From assembly GCA_030637205.1 (NCBI GenBank), contig DAOVVL010000152.1, positions 1 to 5,632 of the forward strand: 5,632 bases of DNA, in the 5' to 3' direction. The stretch is from Thalassospiraceae bacterium (GTDB taxonomy: Bacteria; Pseudomonadota; Alphaproteobacteria; Rhodospirillales; Magnetovibrionaceae). The translations under genes were made by a program, and so were the position numbers. Below, piece by piece: positions 1-5,209 of this stretch (positions within the stretch are counted from its first letter, which is position 1; every line of letters begins with the position of its first letter). The notes beneath the pieces were generated by a model. The model searched no databases. It worked only from the letters and a program-made list of their open reading frames with translations, and was not told where the DNA came from.

Positions 1-295
1 GCACCTCGATGAACATTTTCGCGCTGTGGTCACGCTGAATATTGAAAGCGGCTTTGCGCTGCCACTCGATAGCTCGGCCGCCATTCACACCGACGGGTTG
101 TTCGGATCGAAATTTGTCGTGGTTGAACCGGGCGGTGAGCTAGATGCGCTGCAACACGGCGGCACCATCGAATATACCCAGGGCGCCGTGGTGGTCGGCG
201 AATTGCTGGAACTGATCATCAAGGAAGGCAAGGCCCGCCAAGCCAAGGACCAAGACAAAAATACCGCAGCGGACCCGGCCACCCAGAAGCAATAA
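1..295 (+). CDS. MlaD-like MCE-family protein, 3' end only
   Basis: This is the C-terminal 97 residues of a gene that begins before the window; the first complete codon is at 2 and the stop is TAA at 293-295. The visible part reads as the second half of an MCE domain: a strand ending in AVVTLNI, a small hydrophobic loop (DGLFGSKFVVVEPGG) and then a GG-x-I-x-YTQ motif, which is typical of MlaD proteins after the domain. A helix-like stretch (GELLELIIKEGKA) and a charged, Lys/Asp/Gln-rich tail follow. MlaD-type proteins are inner-membrane-anchored, form hexameric rings and carry phospholipid between membranes with an MlaE/MlaF ABC transporter. The next gene, 24 bp downstream, encodes a second protein of the same family, so the two are probably co-transcribed paralogues. 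The N-terminal membrane anchor lies outside the window, so the total length is unknown. Family assignment is firm; the exact subtype is not. Confidence 0.85.
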   Translation, partial: HLDEHFRAVVTLNIESGFALPLDSSAAIHTDGLFGSKFVVVEPGGELDALQHGGTIEYTQGAVVVGELLELIIKEGKARQAKDQDKNTAADPATQKQ

Positions 296-304
296 CAGTC
301 CTTT

Positions 305-312
305 AGAGAGAG
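305..312 (+). promoter_or_regulatory. Ribosome binding site of mlaD
   Basis: The purine run AGAGAGAG ends 7 nt before the ATG at 320. It contains GAG matches to the anti-Shine-Dalgarno sequence and supports 320 as the start codon. Confidence 0.5.
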
Positions 313-319
313 CGAAATC

Positions 320-772
320 ATGGGAAGAAATGTCATAGAGACCATCATGGGCGGCGCCGTGTTGCTGGTGGCGGGCGTGTTTGTCTATTTCGCGTACAAC
401 ACGGCCGAGGTCAAAGCCGTGACGGGTTACGAGATTGAGGCGCGGTTTTACAAGATCGGGGGTTTGAGCAAAGGCTCAGACGTGCGCATCAGCGGCATCA
501 AGGTCGGCACCGTGATTGATCACCGTCTGGACCCGGAAACCTTTGATGCGGTGGTGACCCTTTCCATTTCGCAAAAAATCAAGCTGCCCGCCGACACGCA
601 GGCGATTATTTCGTCTTCGGGCATGATGGGCGACAAGTATGTGTCGCTGGAAACCGGCAATGCGGCTGAAATAATGGCCCCCGGCGGGCTGATCGCCAGC
701 ACCAAGGATTTCCGCTCGCTGGAAGACCAGGTCGGCGAAATCATATTTCTCGCCACCGACGGCGACGACTAA
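320..772 (+). CDS. mlaD: Outer membrane lipid asymmetry maintenance protein MlaD
   Basis: The product is a 150-residue single-MCE-domain protein. Residues about 7-27 (IETIMGG...FVYFAY) form one N-terminal membrane helix. The MCE domain runs from about 36 to 115, with the hallmark GLSKGSDVRISGIKVGTV (49-65), DPETFDAVVTL (71-81) and the pore-side loop GMMGDKYVSLETG (101-113). MlaD forms a ring that receives or delivers phospholipids as part of the Mla ABC system between the inner membrane and the periplasmic carrier MlaC. The length is short compared with E. coli MlaD but normal for alphaproteobacterial forms as I recall. The C-terminal motif that is usually Tyr-Thr-Gln reads Ser-Thr-Lys here (127-129), followed by SLEDQVGEIIF. 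The gene follows another MCE gene by 24 bp. No mlaE, mlaF or mlaC is seen in the window. Confidence 0.9.
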   Translation: MGRNVIETIMGGAVLLVAGVFVYFAYNTAEVKAVTGYEIEARFYKIGGLSKGSDVRISGIKVGTVIDHRLDPETFDAVVTLSISQKIKLPADTQAIISSSGMMGDKYVSLETGNAAEIMAPGGLIASTKDFRSLEDQVGEIIFLATDGDD

Positions 773-821
773 TCTCATCTTGCCATCATTTCACCCTTAA
801 GTTCGGCAATCTTGGCTGCCC

Positions 822-1604
822 ATGAGCGAAAACAAACACAGCTGGTCACCTGAGCATTACATGAAAAACGCGGGCTTTGTTCCGCGTTTGGGTGCTGATG
901 TCTTGAAACTGCTCAACCCCCAGCCGGGCGAGCGGGTGCTGGATCTGGGTGCGGGCGAAGGATTTCTGGGCGAACAAATCCGCGACGCGGGCGCCCATGT
1001 GGTGTGCGTTGATGCCAGCGTTGAACAAATCACGGCGGCCAAGGCGCGGGGCCTTGATGGCCGCGTGGTTGATGGACGCGAACTGGAATTCGAGGCTGAA
1101 TTTGATGCGGTCTTTTCCAATGCGGCGCTGCACTGGATGGCACCGCTCGATAGCGTCTTTGGCGGCGTCGCGCGGGCGCTGAAACCGGGCGGACGGTTTG
1201 TTGCTGAAATGGGCGGGGCGGGTAACGTGAAAGCGGTGCAAACGGCGCTTTATGATGCGCTCAAACGCCGCGATCTGGATGGGGCCGCGTTCGATCCGTG
1301 GACGTTCCCCGGCGTTGATCAAATCAACGAACTTTTGGCAGGCGCGGGCTTTGGCGTTGAAAGCGCGGCGCTGATCGACCGGCCCACGGAAATTCCCGGC
1401 GACATTGAGCCGTGGCTGGACATCATGGCCGCGCCGTTCTTCACAGCCTTATCTGTTGAGCAGCGGGCCGCAATGGTCAACGAAGTGCGCGAACAATGCG
1501 CGCCCATATTATTGGGCCAAGACGGTATCTGGCGGGTCGATTATGTGCGCATGCGTTTTGTTGCTGTTAAAGACGTTGCCGGTAAGGACGAAGCTGGCGC
1601 ATGA
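822..1604 (+). CDS. Class I SAM-dependent methyltransferase
   Basis: This 260-residue protein has a Rossmann-type methyltransferase fold. Motif I is VLDLGAGEG (39-47, the SAM glycine loop). An acidic residue after strand beta-2 is seen in VVCVDAS (D64), which should bind the SAM ribose. FDAVFSNAALHWM (94-106) is the motif II/IV region and LKPGGRFVAEM (120-130) is motif III. The N-terminus (SWSPEHYMKNAGFVPRLG) and the NAALHW signature resemble the trans-aconitate methyltransferase/UbiE-like superfamily, but the substrate cannot be read from the sequence. It starts 49 bp after mlaD without a clear Shine-Dalgarno. The ATG at 822 is preferred over 861 because the W-x-P-x-x-Y segment is usual in these proteins. 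Its stop overlaps the next start (ATGA), suggesting translational coupling to the DUF2155 gene. It is soluble, with no signal peptide. Confidence 0.87.
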   Translation: MSENKHSWSPEHYMKNAGFVPRLGADVLKLLNPQPGERVLDLGAGEGFLGEQIRDAGAHVVCVDASVEQITAAKARGLDGRVVDGRELEFEAEFDAVFSNAALHWMAPLDSVFGGVARALKPGGRFVAEMGGAGNVKAVQTALYDALKRRDLDGAAFDPWTFPGVDQINELLAGAGFGVESAALIDRPTEIPGDIEPWLDIMAAPFFTALSVEQRAAMVNEVREQCAPILLGQDGIWRVDYVRMRFVAVKDVAGKDEAGA

Positions 1605-2068
1605 TTGCTTTGATGAAACACACTGTTGCAGCCATCACCGCGATTTTGATCTTTGCCGGATTTGCACCTGTTGCCAACGCAGACCCGCACGGGCGCGCGG
1701 TGTTGCAAGGGCTGGACAAGGTCACCGCGCGCGTTTCAACACTGGAAGCGGCGCTTGGTGAAAGTGTGCGTTTTGGTACGCTGGAAGTCATCGTGCGCCA
1801 CTGTGATAAACGCCCGCCGGAAGAAACACCGGAAAGTGCAGCGTTTCTCGATATCTGGGAAGTGCGCCCCGATGAGCCCGCGACCTCGATCTTTCGCGGC
1901 TGGATGTTTGCCTCCAGCCCGGCGCTTCATGCGCTGGAACACCCGGTCTATGACGTGTGGGTGTTGGACTGCAAAGAAAAGCTGCCCGAAGGCGGCGTGT
2001 TGGAAGCACCGGATGGGGAAGAGGGTGAGGAAGAAGAGCCGGATAGCACCAAAGAAAGCGGCGGCTGA
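1601..2068 (+). CDS. DUF2155 domain-containing exported protein
   Basis: The product has 155 residues. Residues 5-27 form a signal peptide: a Lys-His start, a hydrophobic core (VAAITAILIFAGFA) and a likely cut after Ala-Asn-Ala before Asp28. The mature part matches DUF2155 as I know it from Alphaproteobacteria: VLQGLDKVTARV, VRFGTLEVIVRHCDKRPPEETPESAAFL, IFRGWMFASSPALHALEHPVYDVWVLDC. The biochemical function is unknown. Cys68 and Cys124 are the only cysteines and could form a disulfide in the periplasm. The tail (about 136-155) is acidic and probably disordered. The start at 1601 shares ATGA with the methyltransferase stop; a second Met at 1613 would still leave a complete signal peptide, so the exact start is uncertain. 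It ends 2 bp from the convergent aat stop codon. Confidence 0.87.
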   Translation: MIALMKHTVAAITAILIFAGFAPVANADPHGRAVLQGLDKVTARVSTLEAALGESVRFGTLEVIVRHCDKRPPEETPESAAFLDIWEVRPDEPATSIFRGWMFASSPALHALEHPVYDVWVLDCKEKLPEGGVLEAPDGEEGEEEEPDSTKESGG

Positions 2069-2106
2069 TTTCAGCTTGTCACCAAAACATCTTCGACAGC
2101 CGCTTT
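2055..2106. terminator. Possible bidirectional terminator across the convergent gene ends
   Basis: AAAGCGGC at 2055-2062 is the exact reverse complement of GCCGCTTT at 2099-2106. With a 3-nt bulge the arms extend to 10 pairs; an alternative 7-bp pairing joins 2061-2067 with 2097-2103. The loop is long (about 30 nt) and contains a smaller competing stem (2074-2080 with 2095-2100). On the + strand the stem is followed by AATTTCTTCTTC, and on the - strand by CTTTGG after the TTT of the arm, so both sides are only moderately U-rich. It covers the stop codons of both genes. The long loop makes this a candidate only. Confidence 0.35.
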
Positions 2107-2742
2107 AATTTCTTCTTCGCTTGCATCCACCGGAAACTTTCCATCCACGCCCAGTGCACGTTCAAGACGTTCCAGATATTCGCGGCTGGAAATTTCAACC
2201 GCGCCAAAACGTTCCAGATGTTCGGTCAGGAACTGGGTGTCGAGCAGCGCAAACCCGCCCAGTTTCAAGCGCGCAACCAAGTGCACCAGCGCCACCTTGG
2301 ACGCGTCGGTGCGGGTGGAAAACATGCTTTCGCCAAAAAACACGCCGCGCAGGTGAATGCCGTAAAGCCCGCCGACCAGTTCGCCGTCCAGCCAACATTC
2401 AACCGAATGGGCCAAATTCATTTCGTGCATTTCGATATAGGCGCGAATGATTTCATCATTGATCCACGTATCGGGATGGCCGGGGCGCGGTTTCCAGCCC
2501 GCCTCGATCACCTGATCAAACGCACTGTCGCAGCGGATCTCGAACGGTTGTTTACGAACGGTTTTTTTCAACGACCGGGGAACGTGAAACTGATCTAACG
2601 CGATCACGCCGCGAAGGGCGGGATCGACCCAGAAGATGGAAGGGTCGTCGCGGCTTTCCGACATGGGAAACACCCCCGCCGCATAGGCGCGCACCAGTAT
2701 TTCGGGGCTAAGCTTGTGGGGGCCGGGTATGGGTCGTGACAT
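2071..2742 (-). CDS. aat: Leucyl/phenylalanyl-tRNA-protein transferase
   Basis: The 223-residue cytosolic enzyme moves Leu or Phe from aminoacyl-tRNA onto proteins with N-terminal Arg or Lys, marking them for ClpS/ClpAP in the N-degron pathway. Family signatures are present in order: AYAAGVFPMSE (19-29), IFWVDPALRGVI (36-47), FHVPRSLKK (52-60), DTWINDEIIRAYIEMHEMNLAHSVECW (91-117), GELVGGLYGIHLRGVFFGESMFS (120-142), DASKVAL (146-152) and LLDTQFLTEHLERFGA (166-181). Asp168 and Gln170 correspond to the DxQ pair implicated in E. coli Aat catalysis. The residues after about 196 form a short extra tail. The ATG at 2742 is supported by GAGG 8 nt upstream. It is the last gene of the aroQ-accB-accC-aat run, 32 bp after accC. 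Confidence 0.96.
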   Translation of the reverse strand: MSRPIPGPHKLSPEILVRAYAAGVFPMSESRDDPSIFWVDPALRGVIALDQFHVPRSLKKTVRKQPFEIRCDSAFDQVIEAGWKPRPGHPDTWINDEIIRAYIEMHEMNLAHSVECWLDGELVGGLYGIHLRGVFFGESMFSTRTDASKVALVHLVARLKLGGFALLDTQFLTEHLERFGAVEISSREYLERLERALGVDGKFPVDASEEEIKAAVEDVLVTS

Positions 2743-2750
2743 TTTAAATG

Positions 2751-2754
2751 CCTC
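2751..2754 (-). promoter_or_regulatory. Ribosome binding site of aat
   Basis: On the minus strand GAGG lies 8 nt upstream of the aat ATG (2742), inside the 32-bp gap after accC. It is the clearest Shine-Dalgarno in the operon and fixes the aat start. Confidence 0.6.
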
Positions 2755-2774
2755 GTTTAAGGCCGGGACTTGTC

Positions 2775-4121
2775 TTAGTCCTTGCCCCGCTCCATGAACG
2801 CTTCAAGCCAGTGAATGTCATAATCGCCGTTGATGATGTCGACGTTTGAAACCAGACGCTGGTGCAGCGGGATGGTGGTGTTAAGCCCATCAATGACATA
2901 TTCGCTTAATGCGCGGCGCAGGCGCATCAAACATTCATTGCGGTTGGTGCCGTGTACGATCAGCTTGGCGATCATGCTGTCATAATGGGGCGGCACCGAA
3001 TATCCGGAATACAGCCCGCTGTCGACGCGCACCCCAAGCCCGCCCGGCGCGTGGTAAATGCCGACCTTGCCGGGGCATGGCATGAACGTTTCCGGGTCTT
3101 CGGCATTGATGCGGCATTCAATGGCGTGGCCGGTAAACTTGACGTCGTCCTGGGTGTAGCCCAGCGGCGCGCCGTTGGCGATGCGCAGCATTTCGCGAAC
3201 CAGATCCAGCCCGGTAATCATTTCGGTGACCGGGTGTTCGACTTGTAAGCGGGTATTCATTTCAATGAAATAAAAGCGCCCGTCTTCGTAGAGAAATTCG
3301 ATGGTGCCTGCGGAACGGTACCCGATGCTCTCAACCGCCTTGGCGGCGATCATGCCGATCTCGTCGCGTTCTTCTTTGTTGAGCGCGGGCGAGGGGGCTT
3401 CTTCGAGAACTTTCTGGTGACGACGTTGCAGCGAACAATCGCGTTCGCCCAGATGCACGACATTGCCATGCAGATCAGCCAGCACCTGAATTTCAATATG
3501 ACGCGGACGGGTCAGGAATTTTTCAATGTAAACTTCGGGGTTGCCGAAGATTGACCCCGCTTCGGAACGCGCGGTGGTGAACGCCAGTTCAATTTCGCTT
3601 TCACTTTTGGCCACCTTCATGCCGCGCCCGCCGCCGCCGGCAGATGCCTTGATGATGACCGGGTAGCCGATGTCGTTCGCAACTTTTTTGGCTTCGCTCA
3701 CGCTTTCAACACCGCCGTCCGAACCCGGCACGACGGGAATACCGGCTTTCATCACCGCGTCCTTGGCCGCAATTTTGTCGCCCATCAGGCGGATGTGATC
3801 GGGCGAGGGGCCGATGAAGGTAAAGTCGTGCTCTTCGACCATTTGCGCGAATTCGGCGTTTTCAGACAAAAAACCGTAACCCGGATGAATCGCATCGGCG
3901 TTGGAAATGGTGGCGGCCGAAAGGATGGCCGAAATGTTCAAGTAGCTGTCCTTGGCGGCTGGTGGTCCGATGCACACGGCCTCGTCGGCAAGGCGCACAT
4001 GCATGGCGCTTTCGTCGGCTGTTGAATGAACGGCCACGGTGCGAATACCCATTTCGCGGCACGCACGCTGGATGCGCAGTGCAATTTCTCCGCGGTTGGC
4101 GATGAGAACTTTATCGAACAT
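2775..4121 (-). CDS. accC: Acetyl-CoA carboxylase, biotin carboxylase subunit
   Basis: The 448-residue ATP-grasp enzyme carboxylates biotin on AccB using ATP and bicarbonate, the first half-reaction of malonyl-CoA synthesis. It is full length (E. coli AccC has 449). Visible landmarks are MFDKVLIANRGEIALRI (1-17), HPGYGFLSEN (79-88), Lys116 and Lys158 as ATP ligands, the glycine-rich flap GGGGRGMK (162-169), HIEIQVLAD (208-216), GERDCSLQRRHQK (225-237), FIEMNTRLQVEHPVTE (285-300) with metal ligand Glu287 and catalytic Arg291, and ECRINAEDP (335-343) with Arg337. No catalytic residue appears missing. It starts 12 bp after accB with only a weak Shine-Dalgarno, so coupled translation with accB is likely, as in other accBC operons. 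The carboxyltransferase subunits accA and accD are not in the window. Confidence 0.98.
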   Translation of the reverse strand: MFDKVLIANRGEIALRIQRACREMGIRTVAVHSTADESAMHVRLADEAVCIGPPAAKDSYLNISAILSAATISNADAIHPGYGFLSENAEFAQMVEEHDFTFIGPSPDHIRLMGDKIAAKDAVMKAGIPVVPGSDGGVESVSEAKKVANDIGYPVIIKASAGGGGRGMKVAKSESEIELAFTTARSEAGSIFGNPEVYIEKFLTRPRHIEIQVLADLHGNVVHLGERDCSLQRRHQKVLEEAPSPALNKEERDEIGMIAAKAVESIGYRSAGTIEFLYEDGRFYFIEMNTRLQVEHPVTEMITGLDLVREMLRIANGAPLGYTQDDVKFTGHAIECRINAEDPETFMPCPGKVGIYHAPGGLGVRVDSGLYSGYSVPPHYDSMIAKLIVHGTNRNECLMRLRRALSEYVIDGLNTTIPLHQRLVSNVDIINGDYDIHWLEAFMERGKD

Positions 4122-4133
4122 GTTGCGTTTGGC

Positions 4134-4586
4134 CTATTCGATGATCAACAGGGGTTCGCCGAATTCCACAGGCGCACCGCTTTCGACCAACACCTTGGCA
4201 ACCTTGCCGCCTTTGTGGGCCTTGATCTGGTTAAACACCTTCATGGCTTCGATCAACATTACCACCTGGCCTTCGGAAACGGTGTCGCCAACGTTAACAA
4301 ACACCGCTGCGCCCGGTTCGGGTGATGTGTAAACAACGCCCACCATCGGTGAAGTCACCACGCCGGGATGATCGGCGTGCGATAACGGTGCCGGGGCGCT
4401 TTCAACAGGCGCGGGCGCAGGCGCCGGGGCGGGCGGGGCAGCCGTGTGGCTGATGGCGTTGCCACCTTTGGAAACGCGAATGCTGACATCGCCTTCGCCG
4501 TATTCAATTTCCGACAAACCGGTCTGGTCGAGAAGCTTTGCCAGCTTCTTGATCAGTTTGTCATCGACATCAATTTTTTTGCTCAT
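4134..4586 (-). CDS. accB: Acetyl-CoA carboxylase, biotin carboxyl carrier protein
   Basis: With the start at 4586 the protein has 150 residues. The N-terminal part (MSKKIDVDDKLIKKLAKLLDQTGLSEIEYGEGDVSIRVSK, to about 40) is the AccC-interacting region. A Pro/Ala-rich flexible linker follows (about 49-68). The biotinyl domain begins near 75, has the SPMVGVVYTSPEP thumb region and places the biotinylated Lys at 116 in EAMKVFN. It carries carboxybiotin between AccC and the AccAD carboxyltransferase. An in-frame ATG at 4610 would add eight residues and overlap the aroQ stop by 8 bp, but it has no Shine-Dalgarno. The ATG at 4586 has GGAAAA upstream and gives the usual M-S-K-K-type N-terminus, so I prefer it. 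Confidence 0.95.
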   Translation of the reverse strand: MSKKIDVDDKLIKKLAKLLDQTGLSEIEYGEGDVSIRVSKGGNAISHTAAPPAPAPAPAPVESAPAPLSHADHPGVVTSPMVGVVYTSPEPGAAVFVNVGDTVSEGQVVMLIEAMKVFNQIKAHKGGKVAKVLVESGAPVEFGEPLLIIE

Positions 4587-4593
4587 GGATTTG

Positions 4594-4599
4594 TTTTCC
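4594..4599 (-). promoter_or_regulatory. Likely ribosome binding site of accB
   Basis: On the minus strand GGAAAA lies about 7-10 nt before the ATG at 4586, in the 16-bp gap after the aroQ stop. It favours this start over the ATG at 4610, which lacks a comparable site. Confidence 0.4.
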
Positions 4600-4602
4600 G
4601 AT

Positions 4603-5046
4603 TTAGGCATTATCTATAATTCGTTTTGCTGCTTGTAGCGCCATTTCATAACCGAAACCACCAAAGCCGACAATTATTCCGACGGCTGCTTTTGAAACAT
4701 AAGAGTGATGGCGAAATTCTTCACGCTGGTGGATGTTTGACAAGTGAACTTCGATCACCGGGGTTTTGGTAGCTTTCAGTGCATCGAGCAACGCCACCGA
4801 TGTGTGGGTATAGGCACCGGCATTAATAACCAGTATATCAGCAACGCCTTGGGCCTGTTGCACCCAGTCGACCATTTCGCCTTCGGTATTGGTCTGGCGA
4901 AATTCTACTTCAAGTCCCAGTTCACCACCCAGGGTCTGGCATTTGGCCTCAATATCGGCCAACGTCTCGGCACCGTACACATCCGGCTCGCGTGTGCCGA
5001 GCAGGTTGAGGTTGGGTCCGTTGATGACCAGCACCTTGTTTGCCAT
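4603..5046 (-). CDS. aroQ: Type II 3-dehydroquinate dehydratase
   Basis: The 147-residue product dehydrates 3-dehydroquinate to 3-dehydroshikimate, the third step of the shikimate pathway. Type II signatures are clear: VLVINGPNLNLLGTREPDVYG (5-25) with catalytic Tyr24 and the lid Arg19; QTNTEGEMVDW (51-61); INAGAYTHTS (74-83) with Asn75 and His81; EVHLSNIHQREEFRHHSY (99-116) with catalytic His101 and Arg112; and the C-terminal GFGGFGYEMAL. The length is normal for a subunit of the dodecameric enzyme. It is the first gene of a likely aroQ-accB-accC-aat operon. The ATG at 5046 has AAAGG about 11 nt upstream, a weak ribosome site. The order aroQ-accB-accC is common in many bacteria. Confidence 0.97.
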   Translation of the reverse strand: MANKVLVINGPNLNLLGTREPDVYGAETLADIEAKCQTLGGELGLEVEFRQTNTEGEMVDWVQQAQGVADILVINAGAYTHTSVALLDALKATKTPVIEVHLSNIHQREEFRHHSYVSKAAVGIIVGFGGFGYEMALQAAKRIIDNA

Positions 5047-5096
5047 CCGATTTTCAGCCTTTGACCAGAAATGAGGTGAATCGCAAGTCCTCGCGG

Positions 5097-5102
5097 TTTA
5101 TA
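5097..5102 (-). promoter_or_regulatory. Candidate -10 element for the aroQ operon
   Basis: On the minus strand TATAAA, preceded by TGC, lies about 50 bp upstream of the aroQ ATG. The -35 region is poor: GTTCCA at 17 bp spacing has three of six consensus matches. It is the best housekeeping-type -10 I see in the divergent region, but it is unproven. Confidence 0.3.
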
Positions 5103-5139
5103 GCATGGGCATGATCTTGTGGAACAGGGGCATTTGCTT

Positions 5140-5161
5140 GTGTTACACCCTGATATCAAGG
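5140..5161. promoter_or_regulatory. Two adjacent small palindromes in the divergent intergenic region
   Basis: GTGT-T-ACAC (5140-5148) is a perfect inverted repeat. The next element (5148-5161) has a perfect 8-bp core TGATATCA with two further CC/GG pairs across one mismatch. They sit 50-70 bp upstream of the thiSG start, where an operator for that gene or for the divergent aroQ operon could lie. Such short palindromes can arise by chance. Confidence 0.2.
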
Positions 5162-5171
5162 ATTTTAAGGC

Positions 5172-5190
5172 CTCAACCCCGCTCAACCCC
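5172..5190 (+). repeat. Tandem 9-bp direct repeat CTCAACCCC
   Basis: Two exact copies (5172-5180 and 5182-5190) have a 10-bp period just upstream of thiSG; a third AACCCC occurs at 5204-5209, directly before the start codon. No function is evident. Confidence 0.5.
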
Positions 5191-5209
5191 ATTGATAACG
5201 AGAAACCCC

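Noticed and set aside
750..765. Hairpin TCGCC/GGCGA at the end of mlaD as a terminator
   Set aside because: The stem is only 5 bp and no U-tract follows, so termination here is unlikely.
846..1322. 158-codon open frame on the minus strand
   Set aside because: It lies opposite the methyltransferase, whose motifs are unmistakable; its translation is Arg/His-rich and shows no recognisable domain, as expected for an antisense shadow.
2218..2598. 126-codon open frame on the plus strand
   Set aside because: It is antisense to the highly conserved core of aat, and no family features are visible in its translation.
4385..4442. GC-rich repetitive tract in accB
   Set aside because: It encodes the Pro/Ala linker that is normal in biotin carboxyl carrier proteins, so it is not an independent repeat element.
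4744..5064. 106-codon open frame on the plus strand
   Set aside because: It is antisense to aroQ, which has all type II dehydroquinase residues; no domain is visible in the plus-strand translation.
5047..5209. TPP riboswitch upstream of thiSG
   Set aside because: The conserved CTGAGA core is absent. The ACCTGA at 5214-5219 is inside the coding start (Leu-Thr codons) and has no paired partner motif.
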